The notes under the pieces were generated by a model that ran no database searches, was not told the DNA's origin, and saw only the letters and a program-made list of their open reading frames with translations. Below are positions 1 through 8,079 of a stretch of DNA of 49,895 nucleotides, piece after piece; the first letter of the stretch is position 1, and every line of letters begins with the position of its first letter. The translations under genes were made by a program, and so were the position numbers. Source of the stretch: Fidelibacterota bacterium (GTDB taxonomy: Bacteria; Pseudomonadota; Alphaproteobacteria; Rhodospirillales; Rhodospirillaceae); NCBI GenBank assembly GCA_945903705.1, contig CAMDOZ010000007.1:1-49895 (forward strand), written 5' to 3'.

Positions 1-743
1 CGCAGCGCGGCATCGTCTACATCGACGAAATCGACAAGATCAGCCGGAAGTCCGACAATCCGTCCATTACCCGCGACGTGTCGGGTGAAGGCGTGCAGCA
101 GGCCCTCCTTAAGATCATGGAAGGCACGGTTGCGTCCGTGCCGCCGCAAGGTGGCCGCAAGCATCCGCAGCAGGAATTCCTGCAGGTCGACACGACCAAT
201 ATTCTGTTCATTTGCGGCGGCGCTTTTGCCGGCCTCGAGAAGATCATCTCCCAACGCGGCCGCGGCACCTCCATTGGCTTCGGCGCCGATGTGCGCTCGG
301 CCGACGAGAGACAAACCGGCGCAGTTCTACGGGAAGTCGAGCCCGAGGATTTGCTCAAGTATGGGTTGATTCCGGAGTTCGTAGGTCGCCTGCCGATCCT
401 CGCGACGCTCGAGGACCTCGACGAGCAGGCGCTCGTGGATATCCTTACCCGGCCGAAGAATGCGTTGGCCAAGCAGTATCAGCGCCTCTTCGACATGGAA
501 AATGTTCATCTGACCTTCACGGAGGACGCGCTGCGTACCGTGGCAAAGAAAGCCATTACGCGAAAGACCGGCGCGCGAGGCTTGCGTTCCATCATGGAAA
601 GCATCCTGCTCGACACGATGTTCGACCTTCCGGGGCTCGAAGGCGTCGAGGAAATTGTCGTCAACGGCGAGGTCTCCGAAGGCCGTGCGAAACCCCTCTA
701 TATTTACGCTGACCGCCGCGGCGACGTCGGGACCTCTGCCTGA
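1..743 (+). CDS. clpX: ClpX, ATP-binding subunit of the ClpXP protease (5'-truncated by window edge)
   Basis: Unfoldase ring subunit that recognises substrates and feeds them to ClpP. Reading starts at base 3, in the Walker B segment ([11 protein letters not shown]), so the zinc-binding domain and Walker A lie upstream of the window. Visible parts are the segment after Walker B with the pore-loop region (residues [11 protein letters not shown]), the sensor-1 stretch ([12 protein letters not shown]), the arginine-containing segment ending in PEFVGRLP, and the C-terminal small domain with [12 protein letters not shown]. The gene ends normally with TGA at 741-743. The next gene downstream on the same strand is lon, as in most alphaproteobacteria (clpP-clpX-lon). 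The identification is secure; only the 5' end is missing. Confidence 0.97.
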   Translation, partial: QRGIVYIDEIDKISRKSDNPSITRDVSGEGVQQALLKIMEGTVASVPPQGGRKHPQQEFLQVDTTNILFICGGAFAGLEKIISQRGRGTSIGFGADVRSADERQTGAVLREVEPEDLLKYGLIPEFVGRLPILATLEDLDEQALVDILTRPKNALAKQYQRLFDMENVHLTFTEDALRTVAKKAITRKTGARGLRSIMESILLDTMFDLPGLEGVEEIVVNGEVSEGRAKPLYIYADRRGDVGTSA

Positions 744-754
744 CCTTTCAATGG

Positions 755-785
755 CTTGATCCTCCGCCGCTGCAACCTATGTTAG
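755..785 (+). promoter_or_regulatory. Candidate RpoH (sigma-32) heat-shock promoter of lon
   Basis: CTTG at 755-758, then 17 bases, then CCTATGTTAG at 776-785. This matches every fixed position of the alphaproteobacterial RpoH consensus (CTTG, about 17 bases, CYTATNTNNG). The start of transcription would lie near 792, leaving a leader of about 130 bases before the GTG of lon. Lon is a classic heat-shock gene, so the position makes sense. This is a pattern match only; no start-site data are available. Confidence 0.7.
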
Positions 786-923
786 GATCGTCCGGCTGGG
801 TTGATCTGGGTCATTTGCGCTGCGATGTTACTGCCGTACCGTCCTCTTGCGGCAACCCGGAGCGAAAACCTTCGTTTAACAAGGTGTACGCCCAGCGCAG
901 ACGACTGAAAGAAGGGTGTTGTT

Positions 924-3344
924 GTGGATAGTGCCAAAGGCCAGTTGCTTCCGGTCCTGCCTCTGAGGGACATCGTTGTGTTCCCTCATATGATCGTTCC
1001 TCTGTTCGTGGGACGTGAAAAGTCCGTTCGCGCGCTGGAAGACGTGATGGCGGACGATAAGCAGATCCTGCTTGTCGCCCAGAAGGACGCTTCGCAGGAC
1101 GATCCCGCGTCCAAGGATATCTACGACGTCGGTACCGTCTCGACCGTGCTGCAGCTCCTGAAGCTTCCCGACGGCACCGTGAAGGTGCTGGTGGAAGGCG
1201 GCAGTCGCGCGCGCATCACCAGCTACAAGGAAAACGATTCCTTCTTCGAAGCCTATGTCGAGCCCATCGAAGAGGCGAAGGAAGAAGACAAGGAACTCGA
1301 AGCGCTCGCGCGCTCGGTCGTGTCCCAGTTCGAGCAGTACATCAAGCTCAACAAGAAGATTCCGCCGGAAGTGCTCGTGTCGGTGAACCAGATCGAGAAT
1401 CCCTCGAAGCTGGCGGATACGGTTGCCTCGCATCTCACGCTCAAGATCGCCGAGAAGCAGGAGCTTCTCGAGGTGAAGAACGTCTCCGAACGGTTGGAGC
1501 GCGTTTACGGGTTCATGGAATCCGAGATCAGCGTCCTGCAGGTGGAAAAGCGCATCCGGAACCGCGTGAAGCGGCAGATGGAGAAGACGCAGCGCGAGTA
1601 CTACCTCAACGAACAGATGAAGGCGATCCAGCGCGAACTGGGCGAAAACGAGGAAGGCAAGGACGAAGCCTCCGAGTACGAAGAGAAGATCAAGAAGCTC
1701 CGCATGAGCAAGGAAGCGCGCGAGAAGGCGCTGGGCGAGCTCAAGAAGCTGAAGACCATGAGCCCGATGTCGGCCGAGGCGACGGTGGTGCGCAACTACC
1801 TCGACTGGCTGACCGGAATCCCTTGGAAGAAGCGCTCGAAGGTCTCGATCGACTTGCGCGCCGCCAAGGCCGTGCTCGATAAGGATCACTACGGCCTCGA
1901 CAAGGTGAAGGAGCGCATCACCGAGTATCTCGCCGTGCAGATCCGCACCAAGAAACTGAAAGGCCCGATCCTGTGCCTCGTCGGGCCTCCGGGTGTCGGC
2001 AAGACGTCACTCGGCCGTTCCATCGCGACCTCCACGGGCCGCTCGTTCGTGCGCGTGTCTTTGGGCGGCGTGCGTGATGAAGCCGAAATCCGCGGTCACC
2101 GCCGCACCTACATCGGCTCCATGCCCGGCAAGATCATCCAGGGCATGAAGAAGGCAAAGACGTCGAACCCGCTTTTCCTGCTCGACGAAATCGACAAGCT
2201 GGGCAGCGACTGGCGCGGCGACCCGACCTCGGCGCTGCTCGAAGTGCTCGATCCGGAACAGAACTCGACGTTCCAGGATCACTATCTTGAAGTCGACTAC
2301 GACCTCTCGGACGTGCTGTTCATCACGACCGCGAACACGCTGCGCATGCCGCAGCCGCTGCTCGACCGCATGGAGATCATCCGCATCTCCGGTTACACCG
2401 AAGATGAAAAGGTCGCGATCGCCAAGCGCCACCTGATTCCGAAGCAGTTCCCGGCGCACGGTCTCAAGAAGACCGAGTGGAGCGTCTCGGACGACGCGCT
2501 CAGGGACCTGTGCCGCTACTACACGCGCGAAGCCGGCGTCCGCAATCTCGAACGCGAGATCGCCAACCTCGCGCGTAAGGCGACCAAGGATATCATCCTG
2601 CGCAAACTCAAGAAGGTCGCGGTCACACGCCGCAACCTCAAGAAGTTCGCAGGCATCCCGAAGTACCGCTTCGGCGAAGCCGAGCGCGAGGATCTCGTGG
2701 GCGTGACGACGGGCCTCGCGTGGACGGAAGTCGGCGGCGAGCTCCTCTCGATCGAAGCGGTGGTGATGCCCGGCAAGGGCGCCGTCACCACGACCGGCAA
2801 GCTGGGCGACGTGATGAAAGAGTCGATCTCGGCCGCTCGCTCGTACATCCGCAGCCGTGCCGCCGTGTTCGGCATCAAGCGGAGGGTCTTCGAGAAGAAC
2901 GACATCCACCTGCACGTGCCGGAAGGTGCGACGCCCAAGGACGGTCCGTCCGCGGGCGTTGCCATGATCACCTCCATGGTCTCGGCGCTCACCGGCAATC
3001 CGGTGCGCAAGGACGTCGCCATGACGGGCGAAATCTCGCTCCGTGGGCGGGTTCTGCCTATCGGCGGCCTCAAGGAAAAGCTCCTCGCGGCGCAGCGCGG
3101 TGGTCTCAAGATCGCGCTCATCCCGAAGGAGAACGAGAAGGACCTCGAGGAACTGCCGGAGAACGTCAAGCGCGACCTCACCATCATCGCCGTGACCACG
3201 GTCGATGAGGTGCTGGAGAAGGCGCTCGTCAATCCGCTGGTTCCGATCTTGAAGGAAGTCGACGAAGACGACGAGAAAGACAAGGAAAAAGCGCTCCCGG
3301 CCGCCAAGCCGGACGCGGAGGAAGAACCGCTGCTCACGCATTAA
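924..3344 (+). CDS. lon: Lon, ATP-dependent serine protease
   Basis: Cytoplasmic AAA+ protease that degrades misfolded and regulatory proteins. At 806 residues it has the usual LonA length. Order: N-terminal LON substrate-binding domain (about 10-205), a coiled-coil and helical region rich in K/E (about 205-300), the AAA+ module with Walker A GPPGVGKT (about 354-361) and Walker B FLLDEID, then the protease domain. The catalytic serine sits in GPSAGVA (Ser676) and the catalytic lysine in GLKEKLL (Lys719); their 43-residue spacing equals that of E. coli Ser679/Lys722. The start is GTG, chosen because AGAAGGG lies about 8 bases upstream. The tail is acidic and K/E-rich. A candidate RpoH promoter precedes the gene and a strong terminator follows. 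The neighbouring hupB often seen after lon is not present here. Confidence 0.98.
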   Translation: MDSAKGQLLPVLPLRDIVVFPHMIVPLFVGREKSVRALEDVMADDKQILLVAQKDASQDDPASKDIYDVGTVSTVLQLLKLPDGTVKVLVEGGSRARITSYKENDSFFEAYVEPIEEAKEEDKELEALARSVVSQFEQYIKLNKKIPPEVLVSVNQIENPSKLADTVASHLTLKIAEKQELLEVKNVSERLERVYGFMESEISVLQVEKRIRNRVKRQMEKTQREYYLNEQMKAIQRELGENEEGKDEASEYEEKIKKLRMSKEAREKALGELKKLKTMSPMSAEATVVRNYLDWLTGIPWKKRSKVSIDLRAAKAVLDKDHYGLDKVKERITEYLAVQIRTKKLKGPILCLVGPPGVGKTSLGRSIATSTGRSFVRVSLGGVRDEAEIRGHRRTYIGSMPGKIIQGMKKAKTSNPLFLLDEIDKLGSDWRGDPTSALLEVLDPEQNSTFQDHYLEVDYDLSDVLFITTANTLRMPQPLLDRMEIIRISGYTEDEKVAIAKRHLIPKQFPAHGLKKTEWSVSDDALRDLCRYYTREAGVRNLEREIANLARKATKDIILRKLKKVAVTRRNLKKFAGIPKYRFGEAEREDLVGVTTGLAWTEVGGELLSIEAVVMPGKGAVTTTGKLGDVMKESISAARSYIRSRAAVFGIKRRVFEKNDIHLHVPEGATPKDGPSAGVAMITSMVSALTGNPVRKDVAMTGEISLRGRVLPIGGLKEKLLAAQRGGLKIALIPKENEKDLEELPENVKRDLTIIAVTTVDEVLEKALVNPLVPILKEVDEDDEKDKEKALPAAKPDAEEEPLLTH

Positions 3345-3369
3345 GAGGCGAGGTTCATCCAAAAAGACC

Positions 3370-3408
3370 AAATGGCGGGCGCCGCAATGCCCCGCCATTT
3401 TTCTTTCT
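3370..3408 (+). terminator. Rho-independent terminator of lon
   Basis: A 10-bp perfect stem (AAATGGCGGG at 3370-3379 with CCCGCCATTT at 3391-3400) closes an 11-base loop and is followed directly by a T-rich stretch (TTCTTTCT). It begins 25 bases after the lon stop codon. Confidence 0.85.
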
Positions 3409-3416
3409 CGTTTCTG

Positions 3417-3537
3417 GTCATCCTGGGCGAATGCCCAGGATCCAGGGTCGCGAAGCTCACACGCTCCGCCGGCGCACAGGCAGCAGAAAACCCACTCTTG
3501 TCATCCCGGGCAAGCGAAGCGCGACCCGGGATCCATT
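3417..3537. repeat. Two palindromic intergenic repeat units (GTCATCC/GGATCCA family)
   Basis: Unit one (3417-3448) has 8-bp arms TCCTGGGC/GCCCAGGA around a 4-base loop and ends in ATCCAGGGT. Unit two (3500-3537) has ATCCCGGG at 3503-3510 and CCCGGGAT at 3525-3532 and ends in GGATCCATTC. Both start GTCATCC. Similar units recur at 26515, 32542, 34061, 34219, 46484, 47654 and 47696, always between genes. With the terminator and the tRNA promoter region they account for the 323-base gene-free stretch between lon and the tRNA; an open frame at 3372-3647 across it is repeat-derived. Confidence 0.85.
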
Positions 3538-3609
3538 CACCCACGAGCTCGAACCTCCGACATCTAGCTCCCAAAGCTAGCGCTTTATCAGGCTTTATCT
3601 GCCAAGGTA

Positions 3610-3637
3610 TTGAACCCGCTTCGGAGGATTTGTATTT
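3610..3637 (+). promoter_or_regulatory. Possible promoter of tRNA-Val
   Basis: TTGAAC at 3610-3615 and GTATTT at 3632-3637 with a 16-base spacer, ending about 30 bases before the mature tRNA. The match to a housekeeping promoter is moderate. Confidence 0.3.
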
Positions 3638-3667
3638 CCACGACTGAGTCGCTAGTTTGCGTCCCGA

Positions 3668-3743
3668 GGGCGGTTAGCTCAGCTGGTAGAGCGCTTGCTT
3701 TACACGCAAGATGTCGGCGGTTCGATCCCGTCACCGCCCACCA
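3668..3743 (+). tRNA. tRNA-Val (anticodon TAC)
   Basis: A 76-base cloverleaf: acceptor arm GGGCGGT/ACCGCCC, D arm with AGCTCAGCTGGTAGAGC, anticodon stem CTTGC/GCAAG around loop TTTACAC (anticodon TAC), T arm with GGTTCGATCCC, and an encoded CCA end. It is followed at once by a run of T. In many alphaproteobacteria this tRNA sits between the clpX-lon region and nuoA; here an accessory block begins right behind it. Confidence 0.96.
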
Positions 3744-3931
3744 TTTTTTTTGCGTAGGAACGCAAAGTAGCGTCGCGCCGATTTGTCGGTAGGCGAACCC
3801 GCCGCGAGTGGGTCGCCTGACACCGTTAGCCGCCTTTTACTCCTTCAAATCATTGACGCGGTCGGTGTACCATCGCCGCTTGACGCAATGGCTGAATACG
3901 CGGCCACCACGAACCTGGAGAGCGTGCCACC

Positions 3932-4612
3932 TTGAGCGAAAGAGTTCTGATCGTGGCCGCGCACCCTGATGATGAAGTGCTCGGCTGCGGGGGAGTTGCG
4001 GCACGGCATGCTGCGGCCGGGGATAAGGTCTTCCTGCAAATTCTCGCCGAGGGTTCTGCGTCCCGGTTTGGGAATTCGCTGGATGCTATTGATAGCGTGA
4101 TGGCCTTGCGTAAGTCCGCCACGGATGCCGCCAAGATCATGGGGGTGAGCGATCTCGAACTCCTTCGCTTCCCCGACAACAAGATGGACACGATGGCGCA
4201 GTTGGATGTCAATCGCGCCGTGGAGCTTGCCATCGATCGGTGGAAGCCGACGACCGTCTACACGCATCACGCCTACGACTTGAATGTCGATAACCGGGTC
4301 GTTCATGAAGCCGTGATGACGGCGTGCCGGCCCATGCCGGCGCAAGTGGTGCGTCAGATCCTGTGCTTCGAGGTCGCCTCCAGTACCGAGTGGCAGACAC
4401 CCGGCGTGGGCTCGTTTACGCCCCAGCTCTTTATCGATATTTCGGACTATTGGGAAACCAAGAAGGCAGCCATGGCCTGCTACGCGTCCGAGATGCGCCC
4501 ATGGCCGCATGTCCGCTCCATGGAGGCGCTCGAACATCAGGCGCGTTTACGCGGCGCTTCGGTCGGTTGTGCGGCGGCCGAAGCGTTTATGGTCGCGCGC
4601 ATCTTGCGCTAG
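3932..4612 (+). CDS. PIG-L family zinc-dependent N-deacetylase
   Basis: A 226-residue protein of the PIG-L/LmbE family, zinc enzymes that remove acetyl groups from N-acetylglucosamine-type sugars on lipids, antibiotics or cofactors. The family signature AHPDDE lies at residues 10-15 and supplies the first zinc ligands and the catalytic Asp; the later H-x-x-H-type region appears as YTHHAYDLNVDNRVVHEA (about 111-128). The start is TTG at 3932, supported by GGAGAG 8-9 bases upstream. The substrate cannot be read from sequence. The WbqC-like protein and the methyltransferase directly downstream point to glycan or lipid-sugar modification. Confidence 0.88.
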   Translation: MSERVLIVAAHPDDEVLGCGGVAARHAAAGDKVFLQILAEGSASRFGNSLDAIDSVMALRKSATDAAKIMGVSDLELLRFPDNKMDTMAQLDVNRAVELAIDRWKPTTVYTHHAYDLNVDNRVVHEAVMTACRPMPAQVVRQILCFEVASSTEWQTPGVGSFTPQLFIDISDYWETKKAAMACYASEMRPWPHVRSMEALEHQARLRGASVGCAAAEAFMVARILR

Positions 4613-4668
4613 TCGGCGAGGTGTCGGCGGGGCGCTCAAGGTCGTATCGGGTCGGGAAGCCACGCGCC

Positions 4669-5382
4669 ATGATCGTCACCGTCATGCAGCCGGCCTACCT
4701 TCCGTGGCTGGGCTACTTCGAGCGGATCGCACGCAGCGATCTGTTCATCTCCCTTGATCACGTAAACATGGATGCGAACAGCAAAACGAAGTTCGCAAAC
4801 CGCAATAAGATCAGGACCTCCGACGGTTGGACGTGGCTCACCGTTCCTGTGCGGTCCAAGGGCCTGCACGAGAATTTGATGCTGGACAAAATTGAGATCG
4901 AGAACTCTATCTCGTGGCGGCGAAAGCATTGGCGCAGTATCGAAGCCAACTACCGGCGCGCGCCGTATTTCGGGGATACCGCTCCACGTCTTAGCGAAAT
5001 CTTTGATCGCGAATGGACCCACCTGGTGCCAATGTGCGACGCTTGGCACACGCTCTTTTGCGAGCTATTGGGTCTAACGACCCAGACGATCAAGAGCTCG
5101 ACGCTTCCGATCCGAAGCGAGAAGCAACAACTCATTCTCGATCTGTGCCGCGAAAAGGGCGCGACTACGTATGTCTCCGGCCCCTTTGGGCGCGATTACC
5201 TGAACCCTGGCGATTTTTCGGATGCGGGCATCGAGCTTGTTTTTCACGACTATGCGCACCCGACTTACGCACAAGCCCACGACGGCTTTCAGCCTTACAT
5301 GAGCGCTCTCGACCTGTTACTAAACCACGGTCCCGCGGCGCTCGATATTCTTCGGACTAATCGGCCGTTTTCGCGCAGTTGA
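4669..5382 (+). CDS. WbqC-like family protein
   Basis: A 237-residue protein beginning VTVMQPAYLPWLGYFERI, the characteristic start of the WbqC-like family (MQPxYxPWxGYF), with the later conserved stretches WLTVPV (about 57-62), the FxxLL-like region and the YVSGPFGRDYL motif (about 163-173). Members sit in O-antigen, capsule and other glycan clusters and are thought to act in biosynthesis of modified sugars, but the reaction is unsettled. The frame is open far upstream, but ATG at 4669 gives the family's normal N-terminus and has GGGAAG 9 bases before it. It lies 56 bases after the deacetylase gene and 18 before the methyltransferase, so a three-gene unit is likely. Confidence 0.85.
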   Translation: MIVTVMQPAYLPWLGYFERIARSDLFISLDHVNMDANSKTKFANRNKIRTSDGWTWLTVPVRSKGLHENLMLDKIEIENSISWRRKHWRSIEANYRRAPYFGDTAPRLSEIFDREWTHLVPMCDAWHTLFCELLGLTTQTIKSSTLPIRSEKQQLILDLCREKGATTYVSGPFGRDYLNPGDFSDAGIELVFHDYAHPTYAQAHDGFQPYMSALDLLLNHGPAALDILRTNRPFSRS

Positions 5383-5400
5383 GTCGAATTGGAATTCGCA

Positions 5401-6069
5401 ATGACGTTTTCGAACGAGTGGGAGAACATCTACCGCAGCAGCGAGCAAATGAGCATCTGGCCCTGGAGCGACCTGGTAGCCTATGTCATGCGCTACGCGC
5501 GACCGACGGGCCCTGAGTTTCGCGTGCTGGAAATTGGAGTTGGTGCCGGAGCCAATGTTCCCTTCTTCCATCATCTCAAGACCCAGTACTACGGGGTCGA
5601 CGGCAGTACGACTGCGGTCGATCGTTTGAAGGAGCGTTTTCCGGCGGCGGCCGCGAACTTTGTGGTCGCCGACTTTACGCGCGAACTGCCGGTACCTGGC
5701 CAGTTCGACCTTGTCGTCGACCGCGGCGCGCTCACCGCAAACACCGGTTCGGCCGTCAAGGCCTGCCTGCGCCTCGTCCACGAAAAATTGAAGCCGGGCG
5801 GAAAATTGCTAAGCATCGATTTCTATTCGGACCGGCACTCCGACTCTGCGCTTGGGCGCACGAACGAAGACAAATTTACCAAGACCGAAATTCCCGAAGG
5901 GCACTTGGCGGGAACCGGGAACGTCCATTTCGCAGACGAAGCGCAGATCAAATCGCTGTTTTCGGACTTCGAAATAATCATCCTGGAGCATAAGACCATC
6001 GAGCGCTTGGTGCCGGCGAACTCACATGTTTTTGCCTCGTTCAATGTTGCCTGCCGGAAGGGCGGCTGA
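5401..6069 (+). CDS. Class I SAM-dependent methyltransferase
   Basis: A 222-residue Rossmann-fold methyltransferase. Motif I is VLEIGVGAGANVPFF (about 42-56), the ribose-binding acidic residue follows in YYGVDGS, and motif II/III appears as FDLVVDRGALT and LKPGGKLLSIDFY. The frame could start four codons earlier at a TTG (5389), but ATG at 5401 has GGAAT at the right distance. It is probably cotranscribed with the PIG-L and WbqC-like genes, suggesting methylation of a sugar, lipid or related small molecule. The precise acceptor is unknown. Confidence 0.85.
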   Translation: MTFSNEWENIYRSSEQMSIWPWSDLVAYVMRYARPTGPEFRVLEIGVGAGANVPFFHHLKTQYYGVDGSTTAVDRLKERFPAAAANFVVADFTRELPVPGQFDLVVDRGALTANTGSAVKACLRLVHEKLKPGGKLLSIDFYSDRHSDSALGRTNEDKFTKTEIPEGHLAGTGNVHFADEAQIKSLFSDFEIIILEHKTIERLVPANSHVFASFNVACRKGG

Positions 6070-6127
6070 CACGCGCGAGCGACGCACCCCGTATTCATGG
6101 AAAAGCCTTTGGCGTAGACTTTCCGCC

Positions 6128-6565
6128 ATGAGAACAGCCCTCTCACTCCTTGTCGCCCTCCTGTGTCTGGCCGCTCCGCCGGCCTTCGCGCAGTCGAAAG
6201 GCATCGTCATCGAGGACGCCTGGGTGCGCAATTACCTGGGTGTCGTCACCGTCTACTTCCATATCCTGAACAACGGCGAACAGCTGGACCGCCTGCTCGA
6301 AGTCTCCACGCCTGTCGCGGACAAAGCAACGCTCACACGCACGCGTATCCGCAGCGGCAAGTACACCTATCAGCCCATCGACAGCCTCGAGGTCGGCGGC
6401 TTCGACGATCCGCGGCTGCGGCCGGGCGGCATTCACGTGCGGCTAACGGGCGTCAAGCGCGACCTCGCGGTGGGTGAGGCCGTTCCTCTCACCTTGCGCT
6501 TCGAACGCTCCGGCACCATCGAAGTCACGGCGCGCGTCTCCAATCAACTCCTCGGCAATCGGTGA
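6128..6565 (+). CDS. PCu(A)C-fold periplasmic copper-chaperone-like protein, metal site degenerate
   Basis: A 145-residue exported protein with a signal peptide (MRTALSLLVALLCLAAPPAFA, cleavage after AFA-Q). The mature part follows the PCu(A)C cupredoxin-like fold (YFHILNNGEQLDRLLEV, then LRPGGIHVRLTGV and VPLTLRFERSG). Canonical members bind Cu(I) through a Met/His set in the form H-x10-M-x21-H-x-M and deliver it to cytochrome oxidase. Here only the His of the last pair remains (IHVRL, with Arg in place of Met); the earlier His and Met positions read as Thr/Arg and Tyr. Copper binding in the standard way is therefore doubtful. The next gene starts 6 bases downstream, so it heads a PCuAC-SRPBCC-aldolase unit. 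Confidence 0.75.
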   Translation: MRTALSLLVALLCLAAPPAFAQSKGIVIEDAWVRNYLGVVTVYFHILNNGEQLDRLLEVSTPVADKATLTRTRIRSGKYTYQPIDSLEVGGFDDPRLRPGGIHVRLTGVKRDLAVGEAVPLTLRFERSGTIEVTARVSNQLLGNR

Positions 6566-6571
6566 GATGTC

Positions 6572-7099
6572 ATGAGCCTTGGACGACGTGCATTCGCAAT
6601 CCTGGCCGTCGTCGCAGGCCTCGCAACATCGGGCACGCGCGCCGCGGATAACAACGCGTTCGACTTCATCACCCACAATGAGATTCAGATCGCCGCCAGT
6701 CCGGCGCAGGTTTGGCCGCATTTGCGCAACGTCAACGCCTGGAAGGAAGGCGCCAAGGCCACGCATTTCGACGGCGGCAGGGATGTTGTCGGCGAACGCT
6801 TCAAGGCGTCGTCCGATCCCACCGGCGCCAACTTCTACTTCATCGAGACGGTCGAGATCGCTCCCGGCACGCGTTGGACCATCCGGCTCAATACGGCCAA
6901 AGGCGATCTCATGGGCTATGCCACATGGACCTTGACCGCCGCGCCGGGTGGCACGCTTCTCAGATACGATACGTTTCTTCGCTCGCAGCTCGCCGGCGGT
7001 GCTACGCCCGCGGGCACGATCCGGGCGGCCGGGCAACGCATGGATTCGGAATTCTCGCGCCTGAAACGGCTGATCGAGACCGCGCCGGCGAAACCATGA
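6572..7099 (+). CDS. Exported SRPBCC (START-like) superfamily protein
   Basis: A 175-residue protein with an N-terminal signal peptide (about residues 1-24, ending TSGTRA-A). The mature part reads like a polyketide-cyclase/START-type helix-grip domain: EIQIAASPAQVWPHLRNVNAWKE near the N-terminus, a central beta region (FYFIETVEIAPGTRWTIRL) and a C-terminal helix (MDSEFSRLKRLIE). Such domains bind hydrophobic ligands, and the export signal points to the periplasm. The ligand is unknown. It starts 6 bases after the PCuAC-like gene, and its TGA overlaps the ATG of the next gene (ATGA), so translation of the trio is probably coupled. Confidence 0.72.
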   Translation: MSLGRRAFAILAVVAGLATSGTRAADNNAFDFITHNEIQIAASPAQVWPHLRNVNAWKEGAKATHFDGGRDVVGERFKASSDPTGANFYFIETVEIAPGTRWTIRLNTAKGDLMGYATWTLTAAPGGTLLRYDTFLRSQLAGGATPAGTIRAAGQRMDSEFSRLKRLIETAPAKP

Positions 7100-8037
7100 G
7101 CACTTTTCCACGCGGCGTCAGCGCCGCGATGATCACGCTTTACCGCAGCGACGGCGAGGTCGACGCGCCCGCCATGGGCCGCTTCGGCCGCTGGCTCATG
7201 AGCCAGGGCTGCGAAAGCCTGCTCGCCTTCGGCACGACCGGCGAGGGGCCGTCCGTGTCGGTGGCCGAGAAAATGGCGACGGTCCGGGCGATGATCGACG
7301 CCGGAATACCCGCGCGCGCCTTGATCGTGGGCGCCGGCAGTCCGTCGCTCGCCGACGCCGTTGCCCTCGTGAGCGCGCTGGGAGAAGTCGGCGCCCACGC
7401 CCTCGTTCTCCCGCCCTATTTCTTTCGCACGGCGCCCCGCGCCGGCGTGCACGCCTTCATGGACGAGCTCCTTCGCCGCACCAAAGCGGTCGGAACCGGC
7501 GTTTTCCTCTACCACTTCGTTGAGATGTCCACGGTCGCCGTCGACGGCGAGATGATGGCCGCCCTCCTGCGCGACCATCCGGGACGCATGCGCGGCGTGA
7601 AGGACAGCAGCGGCGATAGCAATAGTGTTCGGTCCTGGCTCAAGTTTCCCGAACTCGCGGTCTTCGCCGGCGACGACCATCTCTTGCGGCCGCTTGTCGA
7701 AAAGGGCGGGGCCGGGGTGATGACCGCGACCGCCGGGCTTGCGCCGGCTTTGGTGAAGCGGGTCCTCGACCAGGCAAAGGCCAATCCGGCCGCCGCTCCG
7801 GCCGAGGAAGAACGTCTGAATACGCTGTGGAAGGACGTCCTCCTGCCCGTGCCTGTAACCGAGGCGGTCAAGCTGATTTACGCCGAGGTCAGCGGCGACC
7901 GCCGGTGGCTGCATATGCGGGCGCCCCTGCGGCCCCTGGACGGCGATGTCGCGCGAGAGACCCTCACGCGCTTTCGCGCCGTCGATGATGGGTCGGTCGC
8001 CGCCGCGATCCGCGCCCAGGCGACGGTCTTCGGGTAA
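7096..8037 (+). CDS. DHDPS/NAL-family class I aldolase
   Basis: A 313-residue TIM-barrel protein of the dihydrodipicolinate synthase/N-acetylneuraminate lyase family. The Schiff-base lysine is visible in GVKDSSGD (Lys169), the GTTGEG motif with the TT pair at residues 47-48, and the active-site Tyr in LYHF (Tyr139). The usual dapA motif after this Tyr (YNxPxRT, whose Arg binds the substrate carboxylate) is replaced by YHFVEMS, so I would not call it DapA; a lyase or aldolase for another 2-oxo acid is more likely. ATG at 7096 is chosen because it overlaps the preceding stop as ATGA; the longer open frame upstream is a shadow of the SRPBCC gene. Confidence 0.82.
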   Translation: MSTFPRGVSAAMITLYRSDGEVDAPAMGRFGRWLMSQGCESLLAFGTTGEGPSVSVAEKMATVRAMIDAGIPARALIVGAGSPSLADAVALVSALGEVGAHALVLPPYFFRTAPRAGVHAFMDELLRRTKAVGTGVFLYHFVEMSTVAVDGEMMAALLRDHPGRMRGVKDSSGDSNSVRSWLKFPELAVFAGDDHLLRPLVEKGGAGVMTATAGLAPALVKRVLDQAKANPAAAPAEEERLNTLWKDVLLPVPVTEAVKLIYAEVSGDRRWLHMRAPLRPLDGDVARETLTRFRAVDDGSVAAAIRAQATVFG

Positions 8038-8079
8038 GGCATGGATCCGACGCCGCCAAAGCGCGGGTCTCTGCGATTT

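Noticed and set aside
3372-3647. 91-codon frame after lon
   Set aside because: It consists of the terminator and two palindromic repeat units translated; no ribosome-binding site.
3668-3743. tRNA-Val as attachment site of an integrated island ending before nuoA
   Set aside because: I found no second copy of the tRNA 3' end in 9900-10306 and no integrase gene in the block.
7096-8037. Calling the aldolase dapA
   Set aside because: The DapA substrate-binding motif after the active-site Tyr is missing, and dapA context is absent.
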